Assembly (NCBI GenBank): GCA_027704905.1
Contig: CM051004.1
Location: 13,462,948 to 13,526,947 of the forward strand
Origin: Muraenolepis orangiensis
Taxonomy: Eukaryota > Chordata > Actinopteri > Gadiformes > Muraenolepididae
Length of the DNA stretch: 64,000 nt
Direction of reading: 5' to 3'
The notes under the pieces were generated by a model. The model was not told where the DNA came from. It ran no database searches and was given only the letters and a program-made list of their open reading frames with translations. Positions 22,504-35,007 of the stretch are shown here, piece by piece; position 1 is the first letter of the stretch, and each line of letters begins with the position of its first letter. The position numbers and the translations under genes are program-made.

Positions 22504-25500
22504 TTAAGCGCACTGGGCGGAGCAGCGGCAGGCCAGGTGGGCTTCGGTGGTTTCCTTCAGGTCTTCGCTCTTCTCATAGATGCTGTTCAGACCCTCAGCT
22601 TGATTCATGTTGGAATCTACAGGGTCAATGGAGAACCAAGTAGTTAAGACTAACTATATTTGTTACACTGTACATGTGTGTTGGGTTTTTGTTGTTAGAA
22701 AGTGCTTTTGACTTACCGGCTGGCAGACAGTGGAAACCAACGGTGACTGGGACGGTCTTCAATGGGGTGCAACCAGACAGGCAACGCAACACAGGCTCAA
22801 CAGAGTAGCATTTGGACTCCTCTCCATGGACGATCATTTGCTTCTCCAGCTTCACAGATTCAAGCCTCATGTAACACTCTGGAGAAGGAACATAAATCAC
22901 AGAAGCTGCTTGTTAGGCTTGGTAAGCTAAAACACGTCATTTGTAGCCTTCCACCAAACTAAACTCAACCGAACCAAAAACCAAGCCAAAAGGCACATAT
23001 CATCTAATGGTCTTACTTGAGGTGTCACGGCAGCTCTCGGCAGGGATCACCCAGGACTGGGCGTAGCTGACTGAGTTTGAGGCCAGGCGTCCGTTGGGGG
23101 TCTGGTACTCCTGTCTGACCTCTCCGTCAGCCTTTCCACAGAGTCCACAGGTCTGTCCCCTCATCCAGTCTACCACCTTGACCTGTAAATAGAATAACTG
23201 TTAAGGAACCACATTTATTATCATCATATTGCATAGGATAATGTAGCAAAGCATAGTATTTTATACCTTCAATGTGTTGGTGTCCAAGAAGACCTCTTGA
23301 AGACCATGGCTTGGAGCATGGAGCGCAATGCCCTCACCAAGCATCAAGATCTGGATTTTGTCTAAAAGAATCACAAGCATATTATATATTTAAGTATAAT
23401 ATATGACCAATTTATAATGAATTGTTCCAGTTCACAGTGTAACATGTACTTGTAGGATGACGGTATGGGAGGTTGGCCTTGGGAAATGTGATTCCATTGA
23501 TCTTCACCATGATGTCATTGTTCAAGGGGAACAGCTCCACATCACTGTTGGGCAAAATACATTGTAAGTGATCTTGAGAGATACTCATGTTAAACACAAG
23601 GGAAGGAATTTACTCACATGTCAGCAATTTGCACATTGATTTGCTTATTGTTGAGTGCCGGATCCTTCTTCAGCAGAACAAGGAATTTCTGATCTGCGGT
23701 GCAGTCCTGTGCCAAAACCTGGTAACAAGACTCAGGCATCTGGTTCTTGTAGACGCGCTGGTTGAACGTGGTCAGCTTGTCGTTGACTAGGGTACACTGA
23801 GCTGTAGCACAATTATACAGATTAATCAAATGATGTGGATTTGTGTTTGTTATTTAGTAGAAAGTAAATAAGGTGGAAAGTATTTTCTTTGAAATCAAGT
23901 CCTACCTGCTTGAGATTTGGTGAGAACATATGAAATCTTGTCAAATACATTGTCCCGAAACATCTCCAGCTCGGCAGCTGTGTTCCCAACAGGGAGATAG
24001 ACTGGAAGGGTCAAACCCAGTTTGTAGATGATCATCTGTATAGCAGGAATATGACCATGAATTTAAGGGACAGTATAACAATCTTCACAAATATTCGTTT
24101 TGATATATACTATACTAACTATAATATTTTTAAAGAACCCTACCCTTGGTGTCTTCAGCACAACATTCAGGGATTTCTCAGTTGTTAAAGCCACTGTCAG
24201 TTTCAATTGTTTCTGAGCATTCTTGGCCTTGGACATACCCATGCCAGACATCTGTGCAGCATTTCTGATGTAGTCGTCCAGCCTAAATCAGGGTGAAAAT
24301 CATACATTATACAATCAGCTAATTGTTGTTTACTGAATGCCAATTGATATTGATATGGTGCGTATGATTTGTGACTTTACATTTTTGCATAGCGCTTCAC
24401 AGAAGATGGAAGCTTGTCCCAGGTGAACTTCATGCGCATCGCAGAGTCTTTACCAACAAGTCCAGTTTCAGCAAAGATCTGGGTCTCGTACTGCTTGCAG
24501 TCAATTCCCCAAGCAACCTTGGCCTGATTGGAAATGTGGAATATTATCTTTAAGCATAAAAAACACAGAGAACATCTGATACTGAAGCTGAGTTAGCGGC
24601 CGTTGCTGAAGGTCTCACCGTAACTTTCTCGTAGCTGAGCAGAACGGCGTCAGCGCAAATCCTCCAGTGGTCATTCTCCACCAGGTTAGCGAAGATCAGC
24701 TGGACTCTGGAAGCAGTCTTGTCCCAGTAGGCCGCAGCCTGGTATCCTTGGATCTTGTGGTCAGCTCTCACAGCACGGACGAGGATGGTCAAAGCAGGAG
24801 CCATGGCGGTCGCAAGATATTTAGCCTGACGATGGTAGAGGAAGAAATGGGAAGTTATAGAGATAGCACCGGCAACCATTGAGTGTTTTAGATGTGCTCA
24901 ATGTTCTGACCGCACCTTGTTGTAGATAGCCTCGAAGCTGGTGGCGCTGCTTCTGCTTGATGCTCTGGCAGCGGAAATGGAATGCTGAAAGCATAAAATG
25001 TGTGACTTATGACTTATGACTTATTTAAATGAATAAATTAACAATACAACAACCATTATATAACTACTGGTATAGGCTTAGTTATGTTTCTTCAAAGTGA
25101 AATGCCAAACAACATACCTGGTGGACATGGGCTTTGGAAAACTTCAAGTCAATGATCTCTTGCTGAAATTCACAAAACAAGAAGACACTTTAACACACTT
25201 TTAATTCAAACACGAACAACAATTTAATATGTTGATGCTGGGTTTTTTTAAGCCAAGGAATTTCGAACAGGCCTCACCTTTGACATGTGGGAGCTAGAGC
25301 TAGAGGAGCTGGAAGAGAAAACTCTGGACTGGGCACTGGAGCTGCTGCTGGAGCTCTTGCTCACCCTCTTCGATCTCTTGCTGAGAGGGGCATTGATCGC
25401 CACCTTTCTACGGGAAGAGGAGCTGGATGACTGGGATGAGGAGGAGGAGCTGAGTTTGGAGCTGCTGGAGCTGCTGCTAGAGCGGGATTTGAGGGAACGA

Positions 25501-28500
25501 GAGCTGCTGGAGCTAGAGGAAGATCTGGTGGCGTTCTTCAGACCAGGAACCAGTATCTTCTTGAGTTTCAGCAAGACATTCTTGTCCTCCATGGTTTCTT
25601 CCTCCTGGCTCATAGTGATCACCTTGATGATCTTCTCTGCTGCCTTCGCACCAACTTGAATCTCAATCACGATCTTCTCAATCACTGGTCCAGCAGCTGG
25701 AAGCAAATGGGAGATATTAGTTATTTGACCGAAATAATGGCTTTTAAATATTTGTAATTCATTAGAAATACTTGTACTTGCCTGGTGCAACCTCGACACT
25801 GAGGACATGTTTTCCAATAACAGCATAGAGTGGGCAGTCTTTGATGTAAGCAGCATTTGAAGATTCAATCTCAGTGCATGCCTTGATTCCGAACGTTTCC
25901 AATTCACCACACATTTTCTTAGCAAAGGCAGTGTTGTGGTTGATCTTTTTGATGATGTTCTCGGGCAGATCAACAGGAATGAGTTCTGATGAAGCTGACT
26001 GCAAAAACAAAATAGCACAAAACAACACTATGAAACTATAAATATTGTATGTGTTTGTTTTCTCCAAAGAGTAGATCCCAAACTCACCATTTCACCACTC
26101 AGAGAGGCTGCGAAAGAAGCCAACTTGGAAGAAATCTTAGAAGTAAATGATTCACGTGACAACTTGGCGGACTTGGTTGGAATCATTGGAGTAAACTTTG
26201 CGGCTGGAAGATCTGCTACATTTCTTGCAATGGCAAAAGTGTCCACGCTGCAAGAGAAGAGAGAACATTTAGCTTTTTGCAAGAACAGGTACATGACCAC
26301 CCCTTCACAAATAGAGAAAGAAAAATTACAATGCTGTTGCGATCTTTTTGACACCCCGGACAGGCAATGCTTGAATCTTGAAGTTGCCCTTGTTGATGTC
26401 AATTCTTGCTTCTATCTTTGCAGGAACAAGTGTGTGGATTTTGGCTCTAGACATGAGGGCAGCCTGGATCAAGTCGGTGTTCACACCCATGACAGCATAC
26501 GTATGCATGGAAACACTGAGGGACAGAAAGGGAAGAAACATGGATGACATAGCAGTAATGGATACATTTATGATTATTTACTGAAATGCATCATACGGTC
26601 ACGTATATTTGCAAACTATTTAGCAGAAGCTGCATGTCATCAAATTGAAATGAAACACAATGTCTGTCTATCTTTTGTTGTTGTTTTGGGTTTTTTTTTG
26701 TACCTTGGAGTAATTGCGGCCTTGATCTCAATGTCAGAGTTAAGAAGCTGAGCAGCAGCGAAGTTCGGAGGCAGAGGAGGAGACACGGTGGTCTGGACTG
26801 AAATTCACAGAGATGTCAGATTGTCAGCAAAAAACATCCCTTTTTTTGGCAAAACCATTCTTCAACAAGTCTTTTGTTTCCTGAGCTTACAGTCAACAGT
26901 GGCAGCAGCCACAGCAGCGGTGTAGAAGCTGAGCTCCATGGGCAGACCGACAGTGGTGGGCATGATGCGACGCACCTCAGCAACCAGCATGGGTTTAGCA
27001 TAGTGGAACGAGAAGCCAGCAAGCAAAGCCTCCAAGGCCTTCCTTCCATAAGTAGCAACGCTAGGTCCGGTGGCAAGCTGTGGAAAGGAAAACAAGCCTT
27101 TGCTTACAATGCTTATAATTGAAAGTGTTGTTTATTATATTATTTGAATAGTTTCATGTAACTGCACACAATACCTGGATAAGCCGGTCAATGATGGCTT
27201 TGTCAATGCTACCAAAACCGATTTCCTGTCCAAAGAATTTCACGTACACTGAAGCCAGTGGCTGGTTCACAGGGGAGGCCCTCCAGTTGGAAATCTGTGG
27301 AAAGGAGACCAATGTCAATTCACAGTGATACTTAACATGTGTTTGGAACTAATACTTGGGTGTTGAAGTGATGACTGAAACCTACAGCCTTGACGAAGTG
27401 CTTAATCTTTGTGATCCTGTCAGCGTTCACAGGAGCCTGAGGCAACTTCAAGATGGCCTCCTGGATTCCCTCAGTCCTCAAACCCAACTGAAATGAATTA
27501 CAAAAAAAAAAGAAATTATCAATTATTTACAACAACTTGGTCCAGTGGAAATTCTTAAAATTATGTGCATGAATCAAATAAAAATAAATATTAAGCTATA
27601 AAGAAGGTTCAGGCTACAGTTGGATATTGTGTTCTAAAATGATCAACTTTCATAAAGAAATCAGACCTCAAGAACATCAGCATAAGCTCCAGCGATGTAG
27701 GTACGGGCCTTGGCCACAACAGCCTTGGGCATCACAGTGGCGGCATCGTTGATATAGAAAGCACTGGCAGCAGCACCAACCATCATGGGATCTACAGATA
27801 GCACAAGGCACGCGTCAAGCTGCAGGTGTAAGCAGGATGACGTCTAAAGGAAAACCCATGTCATAAGTATTCACTTACTGTGGTAGGCATCCAGGTAGAT
27901 AGCCCTGCTAAATCGGTAGCTCAGTCTGTCGAATTTTGGGCTCAGCATCCTCATGGCAACAGTGCATGCTGTGGCACTTTATGAACAATATAATGCATCA
28001 TATCATGTTAGGCTTCATTCATAAAAGCATAAACAGAGAACAGATGAAACATAATTACAGTTATTTCCTCTTACACTGATGCGAAATCAGGGGCGGTGCT
28101 CTTGGTCATGGCCTTCATGTAAGAGAAGACAAAGCTTGCAACCTGCAGATTGCTTTCCTTCAGGACTGCGTCGGCGAGGGAAGTCACTAGACCCATGGGG
28201 AGTCTGGTCTCAAACAGCACAAGAGCAGCAGCAATGCGGATCTCAGCATCGAGAGCCTTATCCATGAACACCTGAATAGCCACATCCTGGATCTAATGAA
28301 CAGAAGTGAAAGGTTAGAACGAAAACCAGCACAAGAGTGTGTTGAAAGCACAACTTTCAGGGATTGTGAGGGAGTCCTACCAGCTTGGGCTCCTTCTTTG
28401 CAATGTTCCTCAGGGCAAGGATAGCCTCAATGTGAACATTCAGGGGCAGGGCAGCAGCAGCAGTGGAGAACCCAGGCAGTATCTTCATGATGGGTTTAAG

Positions 28501-30766
28501 ACTGCCAGGGTGGCCAGCATTACCCAGAACTTTGAGAGCAATAACAGCTTCCTCAATTTCACGCTTGGCAACAGACTGGATCAGCATGTCATGGATGGGC
28601 TGTTAAAGGCGGAGGAGAGGAAAGATTGGGTTGGAAGGGTTTTTCTTCTTCTTAATATAGCACACACAATCTAAGAAAAATATACATTTACCTTGACCAA
28701 GTCAACTGGGCATGCTGGTATTTCAGCGCAGTATTTGTGAACCATTGTGCCGAAGCCCAACATAACAAGTTCACGAAGAACAGCGTTGGCCTTGAATTTG
28801 TGGTGAGAAATCATGGACTGTGGAGTGATGAGAAGAAATTATTGTTATTTCCAAATCATTAATAAAACAAACACAAAGAACATCTGGCAGGTTGACCTAC
28901 CTCAATCAATTTGATGGCCTCCAGGTCAGCTGTCACCATGTGGATGGAGCTAATCAGAGCCTGAGCAGCTTCAACGACACTGATGTCATCGTTGTGGAAC
29001 TTCTCCTTGATGAATCTCAGGGCCTCAGAAGTTCCAATGGCAGGTAAAGCGTTCAGGAGCCAGTGCCTGCAAAAACACAAAGAACGTTTTACAGAAAGTT
29101 CATCATTTCCCAGTGACTCTTTTGGACGTTGTTACTGAATTGTTTGTTTTTCATAATCCATAGATAGAAAATATGTGCCTGGTTCCAGCTCTTGAATCCC
29201 CCCTAGCAACCGAAAGCTACATGGCAACAACCATCGAAAAACTTGGAATTTGGATTCTGACTTTAAGGTATTTTTTAATGGATTCTGCTCAAACGAAAAT
29301 TCAGACTGAATTATGAAGTAAAGGGAAATATAAATTCAGGATGGTTTTCAGGCTAAGCAATGATAATCAACCAACCTGTAAGCTGGCTTGACCTTGTACT
29401 GATCCCAGAGGGCTGCAATCTTGTCTAACTGGGCCACACGCAGGAGCTGGATGAGCTCAACAAACTTGAGAGGAGCGTCTTCATGGACCACGGCAACATT
29501 GTAGGTCACCAAGTGGTTCAGCACTTCAACGATCTGTCAAGACAGGCAATGTGACAGATGTTATGTTACACTGAGTTCAACAGAGGTGCAAGTGGAGCAT
29601 TGTTATGTTGGTTGGGTGTGGTTTTGTTTGCCAGCTGAGCACCTGTGCCTCTGCGTTGGTGATTTTCAGGAGCTGGATGGGAGTCTGGAGAAGCTCAGTG
29701 GAAAACTCATACTGCAGGGATCCACGGGGAATATAAGCTGCAGGAATGGGTGCAACTGGAGTCTTTGAAATACCAGCATAGGTCAAGATTTGCCTGTGGA
29801 AATAAACACAACATAAATCTCTGGTCTTGTGGTACAGGTGTAACACAAGTATGAATATCAACTGTACCTCGTCTTAATTGGTATACGTACTTGGCCTCCA
29901 TCTGGGCAGCTCCATTCATGATGTTGAAGGGAGAGAACTGGATGAGTTCAGTGGCAGTCGCCTCCAGGATCAGAGACCCAGTGGCTGCAGGCTTCATGAT
30001 GTAATTGAATGCAACAGCTCCCTTCATGGCCTTACCCTGCTGTTGAGAAAAAACACACGTGTCTTCTCAACATATGTCTCAGCCATGTAGCTGAGAAATA
30101 TCTTAATCACAAGTGCATGGTAAGGTGCAAAGGTTCAAAGAAAACCAAAAGAGTCATACAGCTTCACACTGAACACATTTCTCTGTGTAGGCCAAGCCGA
30201 TGTCCTTGATGATTCTCTCCTGGCAGTGGTTCAAGTCTTTGGTCTTGGTCAAATGAAGACGTTCAGTCTTTGTGTCCTCACTGATCACATAGTGGGTCCT
30301 GCACACTCCCTGGGCCCCAGCCTTAAGATCACAAACAAATGTTAAAGTTGTGGCACTGACATACTATATACATTTATTACAAGAATATACAAGTATTTAG
30401 AGGGTGAAGTGGGTGTCATCAAAGAAAAAAAAAAAAAGCCCAATTGATGATACAATCACTTACCTCTTGCAGCTCGTAGACATTCTGTGTTTTCTTGATG
30501 TTCAGCTGAATGAGGTTCAGGATTCCTCTGAAGACATTCAGGACCGTGGTAGAGACACCTTCAGGTGCGAACACCCTACCAACCACTCCATTAGCATACT
30601 GGAACTTGATTGGTGTCAGTAGCTGATCTGCCAACATTGTTGTCAGTTTTGTTGCTGGAACAAAGGGGTCGGTGGGCCAGATGCCGCTGTACTCAAAGAG
30701 CTGTGGGTCGACAAGCTGCAGGGGGAAAATGGCTTGACTTAAAAACTTCCCTTTAACATTCACACA

Positions 30767-30803
<37 letters not shown>

Positions 30804-31702
30804 TTGCATAACAATGAACAATGATTTACCTTCAGTAAGAAGGTGTTAGGCGCTTCAGCACTGATGAGAATCTTGCTGCTCAGTTTGACTCCAGCCCTGG
30901 CCAGGCCAGCTTCAGGCAAACCTCCCATGAGAACTGCCTCATAGTTGTACATGTAGGTCTTTCCTGCAGCAAACTCTGGAGCTGTAAGCAGAGATAACCA
31001 GGTCATCAGCATAAGTTAATAGTTTGTCAAGCTTTGTTAGCTGATTGACAATTGAGCAACACTTTTTGTTGTCATTTATTTATGAAATTTGGTAATACAG
31101 CATGGTTTTTACATGGTTTAACATCCAAGAAGGTATTCCCCATATACCGTATATTTGCTGTATAGTTTGAACTATGCAATGTTGCAATAGCATGTGTGAT
31201 TTATCTACTTACCATAGTTGAGTTCGATTCCAGCTGCAAAATTCAAATATATAGTGAGCAAACAAATCCAAAGAGGTGCATGGACATATGAAATATGTGG
31301 AAGGGGATAGGACATGACTATGACGAAACATTATTGTAACCCCAGCTATAATTATTACAGAAATCAAGTTCTAGTAAGCATACTAACGTATACTTAAGCC
31401 ATAACACCTAAAGTCTTATTCCAAAAATGGAATTCCAACTCCCACTGACTTAGCAATATTTCCAGTGTTAACTAAAAAAAAGTCAATTGTGTCTAAGAGT
31501 TTCAATTGCTATCATTATTGTTCAAAATGCAGCAAAATAAAATATTCAATCTTATTGTCATAATTAAAGAATATTCAGGGTTTCTGAAACATTTGTTTAA
31601 AATACTCAATTCCAAAATGCATCAATTCAATTCCTAGTTCTAGTAACTTCTTGACAACTTACCCACAAGGGCCACAGTCAGGGCTAGCACAATCACCTTC
31701 AT
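22504..31702 (-). CDS. vtg: Vitellogenin, complete (provisionally VtgAa-type)
   Basis: Large lipid-transfer yolk precursor made in female liver under estrogen and taken up by oocytes. The signal peptide MKVIVLALTVALV starts at 31702 (exons 31663-31702, 31213-31233, 30830-30981, then about 31 more). The Vitellogenin_N/lipovitellin heavy chain includes KTYMYNYEAVLMGGLPEAGLA-type text, KKTQNVYELQ and the LATGPSV block. Exon 25278-25696 encodes the serine-rich phosvitin, interrupted by a basic non-serine spacer (RRKVAINAPLSKRSKR). The light chain follows (about 25.0 to 24.0 kb), then the VWD domain with CGLCG and a cysteine-rich tail ending CRCSAQCA. The junctions I checked keep frame and no stop was found. 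The intron before the phosvitin exon has a GC donor. AATAAA is seen as TTTATT at 22322-22327. VtgAa versus Ab is a tentative call from remembered family sequences. Confidence 0.95.
25278..25696 (-). other. Phosvitin-encoding exon of vitellogenin 1
   Basis: A 419-nt exon, phase 1 in and phase 0 out. It starts with the end of the heavy chain (EIQVGAKAAEKIIKV) and then encodes several polyserine blocks separated by Arg/Lys-rich linkers, ending SSHMSK. Phosvitin serines are phosphorylated and bind Ca and Fe. The antisense strand is an open poly-Glu/Leu frame that is not a gene. Confidence 0.9.
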
Positions 31703-31739
31703 GGTCGGTGGAATGTGGTTTCTGTCTATCGGGAGGTCT

Positions 31740-31747
31740 CTTTTAAA
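31740..31747 (-). promoter_or_regulatory. TATA-like box of vitellogenin 1
   Basis: TTTAAAAG on the minus strand, about 40 nt upstream of the ATG. This predicts a 5'UTR of only about 10-15 nt, as is usual for vertebrate vitellogenins. Confidence 0.6.
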
Positions 31748-31851
31748 GGCAATTTTTTGGCTGACGTTTCTCTAAAAGTATACACACGTTACACTGGTCT
31801 TTATTTGCTTGATGGCATGCCCTAATGAATGACATTTCAGATCAGTACAAA

Positions 31852-31871
31852 GGTTAAGTTACCCTGACTTT
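31852..31871 (-). promoter_or_regulatory. ERE-like element shared by both vitellogenins
   Basis: The minus strand reads AAAGTCAGGGTAACTTAACC, about 150 nt upstream of the ATG. It aligns with the vitellogenin 2 upstream sequence at 45408-45426 with one gap and few changes. The core AGTCA-ggg-TAACT is a degenerate palindrome with three-base spacing like an estrogen response element (GGTCAnnnTGACC). Binding is inferred. Confidence 0.35.
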
Positions 31872-32326
31872 TTCCTATAGTCCAAATCCTTGTTTATTAT
31901 GGCATACTGAACTTTCTCTTTATTTACATTTCAAGTCTGATTCAACAAATCCGTTTTTCTGTTGGTTCCTCTTCTTTTTCTTCTTCATTATTATTATTAT
32001 TATAATAATTATTATTATGATCATCATTGTAGTAATAAAAATACAAGTTATGACCTATAATAAGAGTATGTTTATGAGCATAACAAAATTATTGTTATTA
32101 TCATTAGCATGAAATATTGAGCATATTACAGTTTTTACCCATTGGTTACACACTAAAAGTGAATGCTTAAACACAAAAAACCTAAACCTTGACCCACCAA
32201 TAGTACAAATACATTTTGTGTTTTGCACTTTGCAATTCTGCAACTGCCAAGGCCTAGCCCAGTTTCCTTCCTAGTTCCCCTTTGTTTGTTGGTTTTTGTT
32301 TGTCTAATGGACTGTGTGTAAGTGGT

Positions 32327-32410
32327 AACTCGGTGTCTGAGAATGATTATTATTCGCATATCAGCGGGCACTGTTATATGCGAATAATAATCATTCTCAG
32401 ACACTGAGTT
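32327..32410. repeat. Foldback with 35-bp arms
   Basis: Left arm 32327-32361 and right arm 32376-32410 are reverse complements with one mismatch, around a 14-nt loop. The arms include gaatgattattattcgcata. It has no coding content. It is either a young foldback or MITE, or a local inverted duplication, about 630 nt upstream of vitellogenin 1. Confidence 0.95.
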
Positions 32411-32539
32411 AGAACGTGCGATTGTGTTTACGGAAGCCTTAGTCAGAACAGCTTAACGGCAACACTGCCGCAACACAGGTACCGTCGTAAAAACCATACC
32501 ATGTGTCATGTTAGTCTTGACAGCATACACAACACCCGC

Positions 32540-33070
32540 ACCATGTGCTTTTGTTTCTAGGCGACGCCCCCACCTTTGGCCACTTCCTGGTTTCTCCCAT
32601 GTGTTCCCCATGTGGCTGATTGACTGTCATACACCTGAATGCTGTTGGGCTCATCCCTGTTAGTTTGTTTTGCCATGAAGATTTTGCCCTTGCCTGAGAT
32701 ATTTTTTCTCCTTTTCTATTACATTTTTCAACTGAGTAATCTTTTTGTTGCTTACCAGTGTTTTCCCCCTGTTTTTTTGTTGCTTTTGTCCATTAAAAGA
32801 CATCCCTCTGTGGGTTTTGTGTCTGCAATTGGGTCTGGTCTCTGCTTGGAAAAATAACTAAAAGAACAATCTGGCCTCAAAGGTAGGCAGTGAAGAGACA
32901 AGATTCCCTCCTGGGCGTCCATCAGCATGACCTCTCGCAAGTAAATCTGAATATGATCACCTTGATGGATACCCCAAGAGACCTCTCCACTCAGGTACAG
33001 CAATTGCTGTCTGCCCCCTTACCAGCGCCTGTAGCTCCAGAACGCCCCCAGCTGTCCCGCTCCTCAGCCT
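32540..33070 (+). mobile_element. Putative Gypsy LTR and gag start fragment
   Basis: Has the look of a teleost Ty3/Gypsy LTR: 'ttgcttttgtccattaaaaga' with a polyadenylation-type signal, then 'tgtctgcaattgggtctgg'. It is followed by a short frame (32890-33100) with the Gln/Pro-rich style of a Gypsy gag start (DLSTQVQQLLSAPLPAPV). Boundaries are approximate, and no second LTR was paired. Confidence 0.4.
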
Positions 33071-33461
33071 TAAGGCCAGGACACACCAAGCCGGCAGTCG
33101 GCCGTGCATGAATTTGCACAAATTTGTGTCGACAAAGCTCCGCCTTCTCCCATCGGCTAAAAAAGTTGCACGCCACCACACATAGACGGCTGACTAGCAC
33201 ATATGTTCTGCGCCTGTGTGATAGGAAATTTCTCTCCTCACCCGCAGGTGGTGGTAGTCTGTGTTTGTCATTTAAAAAGGGGAAACCAGAAGACCCGGGA
33301 CTGTGGATATAAATATACAATGCAGCAATTGCTTACTATTTTCACACTCACTTTCATTAAATACTGCAAGGAATTCTAATCTGTACACAAGTCTACTTAA
33401 TTTCCCACTGAAATAGCAGTATAATGGATATATGGATCATTTACTTTTGACTTTGTTGTCA

Positions 33462-33542
33462 AGTCAAGTCAAGTCAATTTTATTTGTATAGCCCTTAATC
33501 ACAGTTATAGTTTCAAAGGGCTTCACATGCCACATGTTTACA
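33462..33542. repeat. (CAAGT)n and common teleost repeat, left half
   Basis: Starts with (caagt)n and then 'tttatttgtatagccctta' to 'aaagggcttcacatgcc'. Its usual right half, 'ctaagggcaagaaaaaactccc', appears at about 36818-36845, on the far side of the LINE, so the LINE appears to have inserted inside it. Confidence 0.55.
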
Positions 33543-33752
33543 ACACCCCCCGGCGGAGCCATTGTCTACTGGCGGAGCCATTGTCTACGCGCGGAGTAAG
33601 CTGTTGTCTCTACAACAGACCTCGCCGCTACGGAGAGGCCCGACATCCCCGACCTCCCCAGGGAGCTGACGAGGAAGTACAGGGGATGCAAGGCTGGACG
33701 TAAACAGCGGGAGAGGAAGCGGAGATATAAACCATATCTCCCTTCCATCACC

Positions 33753-34865
33753 ATGGGGAACGTGAGGTCGCTAGCGAACAAGATGGACGAGCTAGCAGGC
33801 CTGGTGAGGACCCAGCGGGTGTACCGGGAGAGCAGCATGCTTTGTTTCACGGAGATGTGGCTCCACGAGGACACCCCGGACTCCAGTGTTACCGCGGACG
33901 GCTTTCTGACCGTCCGGGCGGACAGGACGCACCGGGAGAGTGGCAAGAGGAAAGGCGGGGGACTTGCTATTCTCGTTAACAACAAGTGGTGTAACCCTGG
34001 ACATGTTACTGTGAAGGAACGTGTGTGTAGCCCGGACATTGAACTGCTGGCCGTGAGTCTGCGGCCATACTATCTGCCACGAGAGTTCTCCCACGTGCTT
34101 CTCCTTGTTGTTTACATTCCACCGTCGGCAAACGCAGCACTCGCGTCTGACGTCACCCACTCCGTCGTCGCGAGACTTCAGACACAGCACCCAGAAGCAT
34201 TCATCGCGATATCTGGGGACTTCAACCACGTGACTCTGGCTGCAACACTGCCCACCTTCAAGCAGTTTGTGGACTGTCCCAGCAGGGAAAACAAGACACT
34301 GGACTTGCTGTATGCCAATGTTAAGGAGGCATACAGCGCCACCGCCCTTCCTCCTCTTGGAAGGTCAGACCACAACCTCATCCACCTTCAGCCCCTGTAT
34401 AGGCCTCTAGTCCAGCGGCTGCCTGTGACCATAAGGACTGTGAGGAGATGGTCACAGGAGGCCGATGAGGACTTGCGGGGCTGCTTTGAGTCAACAGACT
34501 GGGATTTCCTCTGTGATTTGCATGGAGAGGACCTTGATGATCTCACGGAATGCATAACAGGGTACATCAACTTCTGTGTGGACAGTGTTGTTCCCACAGA
34601 GACTGTACGCAGTTTCCCCAACAACAAGCTGTGGGTCACCCGCGTCCTGCTCAATGAGAAGAAGAGGGCCTTCAGAGACGGGGACAGGGAGCAGATGAGG
34701 CGGGTTCAGAGGGAGCTGAAGGAGAGGATCCAGCAGGGCAAAGACAACTACAGGAGGAAGCTGGAGCACAAACTTCAGCAGAATAACCTGAAGGATGTGT
34801 GGAGTGGCATGAGGAGCATCACTGGCTACAAACAACCTGGTAGCAAGACAATAGGGGGGTCCTGA
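33753..34865 (+). pseudogene. LINE endonuclease-domain frame
   Basis: A 370-codon open frame of apurinic/apyrimidinic endonuclease type: CFTEMWL, GGGLAILVNN, VVYIPPSA, SGDFNHV and LGRSDHNLI are the expected motifs in order, the last carrying the catalytic Asp-His. It ends at 34865, before the RT region. The upstream part that would give the true start is not in frame. Confidence 0.85.
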
Positions 34866-35007
34866 CCGGAGGTCCTGACCATCCCTCTCCAGCAACAACA
34901 TACCTGTTCTCTCTCCACCACCACTACCTCACCCCCCCCCCCCCATCAACACAACAGAGACTCTTCCTGCCCCCACACACGGCACACAGACCTTCACAGC
35001 TGAGCAG

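Noticed and set aside
25285..25659. Plus-strand acidic Glu/Leu-rich frame
   Set aside because: Antisense shadow of the polyserine phosvitin exon of vitellogenin 1. The same happens at 51817-52290 for the other gene.
33566..34039. 157-residue antisense frame over the LINE endonuclease
   Set aside because: Shadow of the plus-strand endonuclease frame; no family signature.
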